Origin: Dimorphilus gyrociliatus
Lineage: Eukaryota; Annelida; Polychaeta; Dinophilidae
Direction: 5' to 3'
DNA length: 64,000 nt
NCBI GenBank assembly: GCA_904063045.1
Contig: CAJFCJ010000016.1
Coordinates: forward strand, 682,001 to 746,000
A model generated the notes under the pieces. It was not told the DNA's origin, searched no databases, and saw only the letters and a list, made by a program, of their open reading frames with translations. The position numbers and the translations under genes are program-made. Positions within the stretch are counted from its first letter, which is position 1. Every line of letters starts with the position of its first letter. Shown one piece after another: positions 1 through 11,132 of the stretch.

Positions 1-467
1 AAATTAGTTTAACTATTCAGAAATCTGCTGCCTTCTTGCTCTTTTAAAAGTAATATACAATACGGCAGAATAAATAAAGAGGCATAAAAAGTTTGACGAA
101 TAACAATAGAACGAATAACAAGTGCAATTTTAAAACTAAGAATAATGTTGAAAAGTCATTCGTGTGATATCAGGGAGCTAATTATAGTCAATTATACTAA
201 TTAAATATTTTTAAGTTGACTGGAAGAAAAAATAAATCAATGTTATTTTATCTATTCGTTCGTTAACAACACGAAATCGACAAATTTGCTTTAATAATGG
301 AAAATCTTTTAAATCTGCATGAAAATATCCTCAATAAAAAGATACTATTAGAAGTATTTGCTATTAAAAACCAGTCACGACCACTTTTATCACCAAATGT
401 AATAAGAGTTACGTATTAGATAACGCTGTAACCATCTGTTGCAGAAAGATTATCCCCACCGTTAGCC
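1..467. other. 3' flank of ATXN7, no gene seen
   Basis: AT-rich sequence downstream of the ATXN7 stop. No coding exon is evident on either strand. It probably holds the ATXN7 3' UTR; an ATTAAA-like polyadenylation hexamer (TTTAAT on the plus strand near 290) is a candidate signal. Confidence 0.5.
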
Positions 468-3400
468 TTACATGACAGTATTATTTTGTAGAGTTTGCCC
501 ACCATCATCATTTTGGACGAGTAGAGTTGGTCTGTTAGGAGGTGCTTGAACGATTGGAATGGTCAGTGAAAGCGGTTGTATAGCGTTCACTTTGTTAACG
601 CCCCGCGATCTAGTGAGTATTTTCGATGTTTGCGGCATTGGAGTTGATTGCTGCTGTTGTTGTTGTTGTCGTTGAGCTGCCACGAACTGAGCTGTTAGCT
701 GTTGCGTCGAATTAGGGGTAATCTTTTGAAATTTTTGGGCATTAACGATTGCTATTGGCTTCGGTGAATGCTGTTTTAATTGGTCTGCTTGGGGACTAGA
801 TGTAGTCGTCTGTTACCAATAAAAAAATGAAAAAGAGAGATCAGTTGCTATTTTTCCATTATATATAGTATAAACCACTTAATTGTATGTTGATAAGCAA
901 GTGACACAAAAATAGTTAATTATCAACTAATAATACACCTAAGTTGAGACGCATGAAATATGCAATATAAAGCCAAGTGTAATCATCTTAACATAGATAT
1001 AGTGTATTTTGCAAATTATTTACCTGCTTAAAATGTTTAAGTAAGTTGTTCCATTGCAAACCAACCAACTGGCCATTGACCAGTTGAGTGGGGTCTACAC
1101 TTGCAACAACTATATTGACTCCTTTGTTTTGTTGCTGAGCTGTCGTTACTGTTGATAAGTTGGTAGGAACTGTTGTTTGAGGGACGTTATTCCTATTTCT
1201 ATCTCGTTTTAAAGCATTTATATTCAGACTTGTCCCATTTAGATGGAGCATTGCTGTCGAAGTCGTAGTTGGCGAGCCAGATGTCAATTTTTGAGCTATA
1301 CCAATTTGCCTTGTAGATTCGTTTAAGCCAATTTGATTTGATTCCAAACAAAGTTTCCTAGTTAATAAAAAAAATGGAATGATGAATATTGCAATTAAAA
1401 ACAATAAATTGTTCACAATTGGTAATTTAATACTTAATGTCAAATTTGAAATTATTCATATAGACTAGATGCAAAATACATTATTCTTCTATCATATATT
1501 CACTTTTTATGTTAAGACTAATTCTTGTTGTTCCAAGAAGACTTACAAGTTTATGTAGAAAATTATGTGATTTAGATAAGGATTTACATACTTAGCTGGT
1601 GGTTGCATTCCTCCAGACACAGCATCCTTAATTTTTAGTCCACCGCAGCTTATCAAGAAATTATTTGTTGAAGTTAGGGTAATAGACGGAGTCGTAGGTA
1701 CTGGTTGTGGAGGCTTTGCTGGTTTTGGCTCTAGTATTGACTTAGCAGCGGCCCGAAAAAGATTCACTGTTCGGGAGAAAATACGAGGTCCCTTCGGGCA
1801 GTTTGAGCAATGCCAATTATTTGCGGCCAACGGGTATAAGGTAATAGAGGTCGAAGTTTCATCCTCCGAGTCACTGTCGTCCTCATATCGCATATCTAAA
1901 TACCTAGATTGTGGACGAAATGATCTTTCCGAACTGTAGAGAAAACATTAAAAATTTAATTCTTTAATTTTGCAGCTTTAATAAAATATTCGTACGGTGA
2001 AAGACTAGTATACTGGAGAGTTTTTAGAGATTTCGGCTTCTGGTCTATTATCGTTCCATTGTTGTTATTATTATTATTATTATTGTTGTTGTTATTAATA
2101 TTGTTGCTGTTGTTGTTAGTAGAGACTGTAGCCGTAGTTGTATTAACAGTTGGATGTGGAGTGGCGCCTGCGGAAGAGTTCCTTGCCTTTCGTTCATCTC
2201 TGTGTTCCTGTAGAAGCTGATTGAATGCTTTTGAGCGTCCTTTTACAGCTCTTCTCAAAGAAAGAGCGTGAGTTTTGCAGGTTAAAGATCGAGTGCATTG
2301 TCGCTTCTGTTCTTCTAACCAAACACCGCAATGTTTATCTGGATCAAATTGCCTATCTGAAAAAGTTACCGGGTTTAGAGTAGAATTAAAGGAACGACAT
2401 TTTACAACAAGTGCTATAGAAAAAGAAACGCCTTTAGCTATATCATCTTTGACATAGGAAACTGAAGATTTAAATAATACATTATTGAAACAGCAACTGC
2501 TTTAACCAGTTTAGTAAAGAAGAAACTGTATAGCACGTAATACAAACTTGCTGATATTAATCAAAAATAACAATAGATCACATTGAAAAGAGTACCTTAT
2601 AATAAATTCAATATTATTCATAATACAATAAACATTTTAAAAAATACTATGAGATAAGAGCTTCTAATATACGCAGAAAAATCTAGTAAGAATTCATCTT
2701 ACAGCCTTCAAAGTGATATTGTTTAAAGAATAACTTATCTTATCAGTTATTATGATTTTAAAAGGTTATTTAGGGTATATAAATATAAGAGTGGAACAAC
2801 CGTTCTTGTGTAGGATGGAAATTATAAACGATATCTTTAGAGATTACCCAATAAATACCTGATTATGATCTCTATTTATTTAAAACAAAAAAATATAAAT
2901 TTTTGCTTTACAAATTGTAAATGTAAAAATCCGTTAAACCATTCCATTTGCCCCCAATTTTATTCACATATATTAATTGCGAATAAACGAAAGGAATCCA
3001 AAAGGTTTAGGTCGATTACTGTCATTTTATAGGTCAAGAGAACAAAGAGAGAAAATATGGAAAAACGAATGTTGCTTTAAAACATACATTTGATACCATT
3101 CAATTTGTTTTATTTATAAATATACAGCTGAATATCTTTAGGAGACAATTTTTAATTCTCAGAGCTGATTATTCACTCACGAATATTTTCCTTTATCCTC
3201 TTTGTTTCCAATATATTCGCTCAAAATAATTTACTGTCCTCTATTTATCGCAGCATGAATGGAAAGGATTACTCTTAAACAGGAACAGGATATCCCTATA
3301 TTGTACTTTAATCTTATGGGCAGCTTCACACGCTTATTTACGCCAAATTAGTCATATTTAGAAGTAAAGTCGGTTTATCTCAACATTAATTTAATTCAAT

Positions 3401-3495
3401 AGATATTATGACATTCCCGCTTTATGCTCTTTTTGTCAACGGAACACTTTGTTCAATACTTGTTTAATATTGCTATGCTGACAATTAAAAGGATG

Positions 3496-3540
<45 letters not shown>

Positions 3541-5535
3541 TAACGTTAAATATAATATATGTCTATGATAAAAGATAAAATGGCCTCTGAAAGCTACAAA
3601 CGTAATAGATATTATAAAAAGGAAGGAATCGATAAAACACAAAAAAATTCCATGGTTTAATAATTGATTAAGAGAATAGTATAAAAATACAAAGTAAAAA
3701 GAAAGTATCAAGATTTTTATGTTCATATATCAAAAAAAATGAAACCAAATATACTTATAATTATTAATGGAACATATTTGTTTGATGCTACATCATCTCT
3801 TGTGGTTATATAATATTTTATTAGCATTTTACAAAGACTACAGAGTCTTGTAGAGAATGTAGGTAACCTCTTTCAATTAAGTATTTCAAGGGTTATATAC
3901 TTTGAATATTAAGATAAAACCTACGAATATGACGTTCGATTAATAGATAAATAAAGATTTGTGTACATTAGCTACTGCATGAGATTAAGATATTAACAAT
4001 TGTCTCCCCTTTCAATGTCATAAATTACTATCAGGTTTTGTCTTGTGGCAAAATGAAGTCTAGTTGTCTATTTCCATATATATATATATATAACCAATAA
4101 GGCGCAAAGAAATTCGATCAAAGGTCAGGTTCAGAAGGCATGGAAACTGGGTTTCTATCGTCGATTAATAACAGTAACAAGGAATCAAATACTTTAAACC
4201 AACCTTTACACGGTAATAATTTATGATTTTTGACTTTTCCACCATTCTTCTCTCCATGTGAATTTCTTCTTTGGCTATCTTTCTCATTTGTAATGTTTTT
4301 CGATGATAGAATAGCAGCTACAGTTGAATGAGAACTACGAACGTTTGTCTCTTTCTTTTTCTCTTCTGCTGGGCTTACGGCGAACGAGAAGTCAGCCGAG
4401 CTTCTACGACTGATGTCACTATCATCATCCAAAAGTAACTTTTCAGGTGGTTCTGGATCATATTTGACTTCGGGCTCAGGTTCGTATTTTACATCTATTT
4501 CCGGTTCCTGCTTGATCCAGCCATTTTCACCGACGATGTCAGCCCATTCATCTACATCTGTGGTATTAATGGATTGATTCCTCCTGCGTTTTCGTTTATA
4601 GTTAATTGCGACATCCCTAAAATAAAAATAATTGAATTTGTTAAAAGTAGGTTAATTAGCGCAAATAGAAAAAGATAAATAGCTGCCAGCTCAAGAAAAG
4701 AACAGAATATTCTATAGAAAGTTTCATTCTTTGGAGAGAGCTGCAAAATTGTTTTTCTTTAATTACAGTTCCAATCTTAAGCAGATAACAAGAGATTTTC
4801 GTTATATAGAATAAGAGCCGTAATTGTAAAGAATAACCATTCTGAAGATATTCTAATGAGTATTTTTTTTTCTATCCGCATAGAATACATATATATATAT
4901 ATAATATTCAATTATTGAACAATTCGCTCTCGAGATGGATAACTTATTCTGCCAAGTGATGCTTAATTATCAGCACCAACTGTTCTGTACTTCTCCTTAG
5001 CATTGTTTGCAAAGATTAATATCCAGGTGGATTGTGGAGCTCTATAATTAAAAATACAGCTTTCCAAATTGCTTCAGAACGTCTCCAACCGTGGTATTAA
5101 TTACTTGCAATGACACTGGAATAGCTCAATTCTATATTTAAAAAATAAACTTGCCTATGAAGTGAAGTTATATGGTATTTTAAACCCTGTGCCCTTAAAA
5201 CGTGCCCGCAGACCCTACATTTGACGAGCAAAAAGTCGACACAAGGTCCTCGACTGTATAATCTCCTATCTAATTCATCTATAATATCTTCTTCTTCCGA
5301 TTCCTCAGAAGTTTCGGTTTTACCGTCGAATTTTCCGAGGACCTTGAGCGGAACAGTTAAATTTCTAGGCAGATCTGAAAAAAGAGAACATATGAACAAA
5401 GGTCTCAAATTTTTTTTAAAATATCTGTAAACCTAAATCATATTTTTTGCGCAGGTATTCGTCGGCCGTTTGCCAATTTTTACCGCCGCATTCTGACAAA
5501 ATTTCGCCTAAAAGGCTCTCGTATATCTCGGCCAT
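468..5535 (-). CDS. ATXN7: Ataxin-7 (SAGA deubiquitinase-module subunit), 7 coding exons
   Basis: Ataxin-7/Sgf73 family: in known members it anchors the H2B deubiquitinase module to the nuclear SAGA coactivator. Spliced by eye: 5433-5535, 5155-5374, 4204-4616, 1996-2356 (or ending 2014), 1592-1933, 1024-1357, 468-809; 704 residues (698 with the alternative donor). Start is the ATG at 5535 (MAEIYESLLGEI). Residues 87-107 form a C-x2-C-x11-H-x4-H zinc finger of the Sgf11/ataxin-7 type. A basic KRKRRR stretch and an IKQE SUMO-like motif follow in exon 3. Joining exons 3 and 4 restores a textbook SCA7 domain (FDPDKHCGV, QCTRSLTCKTHALS, RRAVKGRS), which makes the call close to certain. After it come a long Asn run and, in the last exon, a run of seven Gln. 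Intron 2 (4617-5154) has a GC donor; intron 3 (2357-4203) is unusually long at 1.85 kb. Confidence 0.95.
2357..4203. other. Long intron 3 of ATXN7
   Basis: 1,847-bp intron between a GT donor after LLPCK and a TTTTTCAG acceptor. It interrupts the SCA7 domain between residues K and D (codon split after its first base). It contains a (TA)n tract at about 3500-3538. I see no nested gene: the short open frames here lack splice or family support. Confidence 0.8.
3500..3538. repeat. (TA)n microsatellite
   Basis: About 39 bp of uninterrupted TA dinucleotide inside ATXN7 intron 3. Confidence 0.95.
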
Positions 5536-6801
5536 TTCGGCTGTTGGCGGCCATTAGAGCTGACAACGTTCTGTTATAGGTGGCGTTGTACTTCATGTAC
5601 ATGCAGATGTCACTAAAATCGAGAGATTAAGATTTTGTTTTGTGTGGTATTTACTATTTTAAGTTAAATGCTTTAATTTTTAAACTACTTATCTAAATAA
5701 GATCAGTATTGCGAAAAGCAGCTAAATTTAGAAAGTATGATATAAATTAATCGCCAAAAAAAGACTACATGAAAAAAGTCGTTACTCAATGAATAAATAT
5801 TTCCATAATAGTATACACGTCAGTTACTCTATACATCTTATATACACAAAAAAACACGCATATATGCCAGATCTAAGTCACCTTATACGTTTTATAGAGA
5901 TTGTCTTTCACATTTCTATTTTTCAAGGCTTATTACCCTCGTTCAATTAAGTAAAGAGAGAGCGTATAGGGTTAAGGGTTAGGTTTGAAGCGCTGATTGA
6001 AAAGACCTCTTCAATCAAAGAAAATTTCATTTCCATAGTTACAAATATGGATAATTATATCTTTATACAAACCTTTTTATTTCAATTATGTTAAAGATAC
6101 ACATACGAAATGATCAATTAATATTGTCTCTATTAACAAGAGATTAACATAATTTTCATATTGAAACTTTTAATTTTCGAAAAGAAATACATAAATGAAA
6201 TATTTATATAAAAACGATACACATTTATGACATGGTAATAAATAAGATAATAACATATTAAACCTAAAAGTGAAGGGGCTTTTACATGGGCGTTTTCTGT
6301 CAGAAAAATATGTATTTTCTGATTATTTTATAAGCATGTCCGTTTTCTATATTTCAATTAACAATAGATAAAACTACGCCTATTGCTAAGCCTATTTACT
6401 ACTTATAGATAGTAATAAAAAAGGTATGTTCAACGTACATAACATTTTGTACGCAATAACCAATGAACGTCATGTATTATCTTAATAAACATTATAAGAG
6501 ATTAGTGAATGAAGCGCTGTATGATTTTATATTTTCATTGATAATTTTTTATTCGGTTTATCTCTAGTTTTTCAATAAATAAAGAGAAATAAGCTGTAAT
6601 TCTCAACTCCTGTCTCTCTTCCTCTCTTAAAGACCTAAACGACGTAAGGTGTTTTTTTCTATTGTGTATCCTTGTGTATAATAACTAATTGCTTTGATTA
6701 ATGCACTTAATCAATCGGTTAAATGAAAAAAAATTTAGTAGTATCCGTGTTATACAGTGGAATTTTATTAGTTAATTCATTGTTCTATTCTATTTTAGAT
6801 T
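5536..6801. promoter_or_regulatory. Divergent intergenic promoter region ATXN7 / period
   Basis: 1.27 kb between the two head-to-head start codons. Near the ATXN7 start are two related motifs, TAGGTGGCGTT (5577-5587) and CAGATGTCACTA (5604-5615). On the period side a TTCTATTTTAG acceptor lies directly before ATTATG (exon starts about 6799), so period probably has a noncoding first exon; CGAC|GTAAGG near 6640 is a plausible donor, which would make a UTR intron of about 160 bp. No CACGTG E-box is visible anywhere in the interval. The promoter role is inferred from gene orientation. Confidence 0.6.
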
Positions 6802-9800
6802 ATGTATTACACGAATAAAGATTCAACGTATGGAACTCAGTCAACTCCGTCTTCCAATAATAGTGGAAGTAAAATATATCATAATAGTATTAGTTCGTTA
6901 GAGGACAGATCAAAGAGTAGTGGACGATCATCTGACAATGTCAATACGCTGGAAAAGAAGTTTTTTAGAAAGAAACTTATGAAAAAATGTATTAAACAAC
7001 TGAAGACATTTGTTCCTTTGAACAAAACAAGAGGTAGAACTGATACACTATCGGCTCTGAAACATGCTGTAAATTATATGAATAAGTTAAAAGGTTAGTT
7101 GATGAACAAAATACCGCAATTCAGTGCATTTACCTGTATATTCACTTTATAGATAATCAACTGAATGCAAATGAAGAAAGAATGGAGGATAAATTAAGCT
7201 CATGTGGGTTAAAATTACCAATAGATGCAAAACAAAAATGGTATAAATTAGTACTATCCGATACTGATATGACACTATTGGAAGCACCAGAAGCTTTATT
7301 GAATAGAATATTGAATTATCCAAGAGTTAGTGCTAAATACTTTTTTTAAAACATATAGCTTATTAGTGTTTATGTTTTTGCCTATGCAGAATTTTTTGAT
7401 AAGGAAGCCGTTCGTTCAAATACTTCATTCAAATGATAAATGTACAATATCAACTTGCTACTCAAATTGTATTGATGCTAGATCGAAAGACGGTAAAGCA
7501 AGAAACTTACCATACCAATGTTTATATGAAAATATATATATGTATTTATATCTTTATACTCTATTTTAGAGGCGAAACAGAGGGAAGAAGATAAATTATA
7601 TCCATTCTACTTTCGACTAAAGAAATTTGATTTAGCTAGTTTTGCTAGTAAACAAGATGATTTTTCTGTTTTTAGTGGTGTTATGTATCCAACAACAGAT
7701 GATAATAGTAATACACAATCAAATGACTGGATAAATGATAATGAGAAAACTTATACTTTAGAATGCAGCCCGGTTGTTAGCTCTTATACAAGTAATAATA
7801 AACTAATATAGTATATACAGTATATATACATTTTTTCAATGGTCTGTTATAGATGGATTTTCTCCAAATGAAAGTAAATTCATGACACGACACACTGTTC
7901 ATTTGACGATTAACTTTCTGCATCCTCTTGCCGTTGGTTTAACTGGCTTTCTTCCACAAGATATTATAGGAACGTCAATACTTGATCATTTCCGTTCAAG
8001 TGACTGGAATTCTATAAAAGACTCTTTTGAACATGGTTAGAAAATATTTTTGAACGTTTTATATATGATTATTCGTTATTAAATGAATTACTCGTTAATT
8101 TTAGTGTTAACCACTGGACATCGTTCAAAAACAAAAATATATAAATTTCGCATAAAGAACGGTTCATTCATAACGACTAAGATTGAATGGTCACCAGTTT
8201 ATAACATTTGGTCGAAAAAATTGGACTTTATTGCTGGAAAATATACTGTTATTGGTGAACCAGAAAACAAGAACATTTTCTCGGATAATTCAAACTTAAT
8301 AAAGCATTCAACAGCCGAAAAAGAACTGCAATCAACTGTTAGGCGACATATTTTTGAATTATATTTAAATGTAATTTCATAATTGTATTTAAATACTGTA
8401 CAATTATCTCTAAATGAATATCTTTCAGACATCTTCTACTTCCGGAAGTTCAACTTTTTTTGAAACATCAGAATTTTACAGTACATCGCAAAAAACGTCA
8501 TCAGAAAATCAATTTATAGTTGAAACGTCGGAAAGTGAAAATAACGTAAGTATAGAGACGGCGGTGAATGAATAAAATATTTGTTATGTTTCATTTTTCT
8601 GAAAGGATGAAACTAAAAAGACAGTAGACGATATAAAAGCATCTTCGCTTATCTATAAACAACTAAATTATTACGAAATGTTAAACAAATTTCTCAAACT
8701 TCTACCGGACACAAATATTTCACTGCCAAATGATAATCCTTACGATAAGGGGTCAGGCGTTAAAGTTGATATAACACTTAATGTGCCATTGCATAAACCA
8801 CCGAGTTTTGCTAGTAGTACCAAAGCATTTATAGAAGCATCAGACCAAGAAGAGGTTATTTGTCCACCATCGCCAATTATTGAAGATGATTATAAAAGTT
8901 ATATGACTGAGGATGCATTGAATAAGCCAGTTAATTTAACAAGATCCGTCTTAAAGGTTCATAATAAAAGAAGTGAACAACGTTTTGTTGAGAGCATGAT
9001 GAATGGAATATCCAATGATCTCATGATAACTAAGAATGGCACGTTTCATATTAAATCAACAAAGGTTAGTTCATATAAAGTAAACTTCATAGAAATTGGA
9101 ACACCTATATATATTTATACATCTTGTCTTATATAATCGAAAATTAAAGGGAAGAATATCAAAAAGACGAATTAGCGATAGCATTAACAGCAGCGAGACG
9201 CCTTTTAAACCAAAACGGATGAGAGACTTTGAAGGTGACTACACGTCTGAGAGAGACAATGCTCGTGATAAATTGTCAAGAAATAAACATTTTAACAATG
9301 TGGAGAATGTAAATGAAGACTGTACGATTATAGAAAATAATAGAGAAAGAGCCAAAATCAAAAAAGGTAACTAAATTATTAAATGCAACACCTCAGTAAG
9401 TTCAATAGCTACATACAATCATAAAAAGATAGAATTTATTCCATAAATAATTAATTGTACATCTTAAACATTATTTGCTCTACAAATATGAAGCGCTAGT
9501 AAGCTTCATGAGAGAATATACAGTTTATATAAGGATATGAAGGAAAAATTCGTCACAAAGCCAGCTTGACTTGCAAGAAGCGCTTTAAATATGTGGACAA
9601 AGTGTAGCTTCATTATATTCTCTGTTCTAATCATTTCTTCAATTTTTTCGATTGATGTAAAAAAATTGAAAAAGAGAGAACGTGATTTAGAAGTTTTGGA
9701 ACGAATCGTTAATTGTTTGGCTGCAGAAAATTCAAAGGAAGCAACAAATGGAAAATTAGATGATGTCTTTTCGCTTCACCTGGCCTACTTTAAAGGTTTG

Positions 9801-11058
9801 ACTTTTAGGATTAAATTTCATATACTAATTTTTTTTATTGTTTTCTCTTTAGCAATGAAGAAATGTACCAAACAATTTCCTGTTTATATGGATAATAGCA
9901 ATCTAAAACTGTTTAAAGAGAAAAAATTTTCTCCCCCTTCAGCAAATCAATCATAATTGTTGATTAATACATATTTTATCTTAAAATATTAAAAATTCAT
10001 TCGATTTTTAACTTTGTTAAAATATAAGTTTCTGATTTGAATAGAAGATATTCAATTTGAATTTCTGGGGTAATCTTTTTTTCTGTCCAAAAGGTCCTCT
10101 CAAAAGTATAGTTTCATAGAACATTCATATGACAAACTGACACAGAACTTTAACTAAAACTAACTAAGTGTTAAATAGTTGTATTTAATTCTGTTTTCTA
10201 GCTTTTCGTAGTAAAAGATTGGCGGAGGAAACGAATTGTTTTGAAAATAAACGAGGCTTGACAGACGATTCATACTTATATGACAGATGTTCTAAAGGAG
10301 AATTGCTGTATACAAGAGAGATGCATTCTACTTGGAGTAGTGATTGTAATTCCAACTTAAAATATGAAGTTAGGCCACAAATTGAAAATAATAACAGGTT
10401 TGATATTTAATGAAAAATATTATATAATAATTAGAATTGAATGTATTTATTAGTTTGGAGCCTATTTATCAACCGTCACCCCTAAAGAAACAATTTATAG
10501 AACTTTTAAACGACAATAAAGCCTGTTCTATTGGATCTGAAATGTCGAAAGTTTGCTCAGCATCATGTTCAAAATTTACTTTGAAAAGTGTTTCAAACAA
10601 TAACATAAGCGAAGACGACAGTGATTCCAAATGCAATGTTGATGATAAAAAGACAAATGAAAGAGATGAGGAAGCTGTCTCCAATGAATTAATAATCAAT
10701 CTTGCCAAACATAAAGAAACTAACAGTGAATCATCATCAGAAGGCGAAAGGTTTTGTATTAAATTAAATGTAAATTTACTATTCATGGAGATCTAAATAA
10801 TGTCATTAATAAAACAGAGGTAAATGTTCAAGTGATATGACGTCAAGTGACAATAGATCTCAAGAAGGTAGCTCTTCATCAATGAAGGAGAGTGACAATC
10901 AAGTCGAAACTCTCAGGTGTACAACAAAGCGACTTGTGAAAACTAAAAGTGACAGTCACCTTTCTAAATTAGTCGAAACTAGGAGTGAAAATTCTTCATC
11001 GTCTTCTTCAAACGATTGGTTGAATGGTATATTCACAGATTTGCATATAAGACGATAA
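6802..11058 (+). CDS. per: Period circadian clock protein, 12 coding exons
   Basis: PERIOD, the bHLH/PAS negative-arm clock protein; in other animals it is phosphorylated by CK1 and pairs with TIM or CRY to repress CLOCK:BMAL1. Exons: 6802-7093, 7153-7325, 7390-7492, 7570-7791, 7853-8035, 8105-8370, 8429-8545, 8606-9064, 9150-9366, 10202-10397, 10454-10750, 10818-11058; 921 residues. Residues 50-97 resemble the degenerate bHLH of vertebrate PERs. PAS-A spans about 125-240 (ILNYPRNFLIRKPFVQILH). PAS-B spans about 265-390 (HLTINFLHPLAVGLTGFLPQDIIG, then a WSP strand). Exon 7 is Ser/Thr-rich like the phosphodegron region, and exon 8 has PVNLTRSVLKVH, matching a conserved PER motif. The C-terminal exons are acidic and serine-rich. 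Introns are 50-80 bp except intron 9 (835 bp). Confidence 0.95.
9526..9533 (+). promoter_or_regulatory. TATA box of the gene nested in period intron 9
   Basis: TATATAAG followed by GG, 58 bp before the ATG at 9591. In the usual geometry transcription would start near 9556. It supports an independent transcription unit within the intron. Confidence 0.5.
9591..9956 (+). CDS. Small secreted protein nested in period intron 9 (two exons)
   Basis: Not recognised. Two exons (9591-9795, 9853-9956) joined by a 57-bp intron (AAAG|GTTTGA ... CTCTTTAG) encode 102 residues. Residues 1-20 are a typical signal peptide (MWTKCSFIIFSVLIISSIFS). The mature part is basic, starts DVKKLKKRERDLE, could form a short amphipathic helix, and carries two cysteines (42 and 73) that could pair. 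No transmembrane segment follows the signal. It lies wholly within the 835-bp period intron 9 on the same strand, while the flanking period exons splice in phase around it. A TATA box stands 58 bp upstream. It could be a secreted peptide or growth-factor-like protein. The alternative is an alternative terminal exon of period, which is unlikely because it has its own ATG and signal peptide. Confidence 0.6.
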   Translation: MWTKCSFIIFSVLIISSIFSIDVKKLKKRERDLEVLERIVNCLAAENSKEATNGKLDDVFSLHLAYFKGLTFRIKFHILIFFIVFSLAMKKCTKQFPVYMDNSNLKLFKEKKFSPPSANQS

Positions 11059-11089
11059 CACAAACTAACAAATTTAAAAAGACAGTGCA

Positions 11090-11095
11090 TTTAAT
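11090..11095 (-). terminator. Candidate FUZ polyadenylation signal
   Basis: ATTAAA on the minus strand, 38 bp beyond the FUZ stop codon, and between the two convergent stop codons of period and FUZ. Confidence 0.4.
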
Positions 11096-11132
11096 ATATT
11101 TCATATACAAAAGAAAAAAATAATTCAAATAT

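Noticed and set aside
4552-4746. Hydrophobic 64-codon frame (-) suggesting a signal peptide or TM
   Set aside because: It overlaps ATXN7 intron 2 and the start of exon 3 in the wrong frame; the splice model explains the region fully.
9150-9369. Possibility that period ends at the stop after exon 9 (KKGN)
   Set aside because: That stop is two codons into a GTAACT donor, no polyadenylation signal follows closely, and exon 10 continues in the correct phase with PER-like composition.
10469-10786. 105-codon open frame (-)
   Set aside because: Antisense shadow of period exon 11, whose serine and acidic codons read as Leu/Ser on the other strand.
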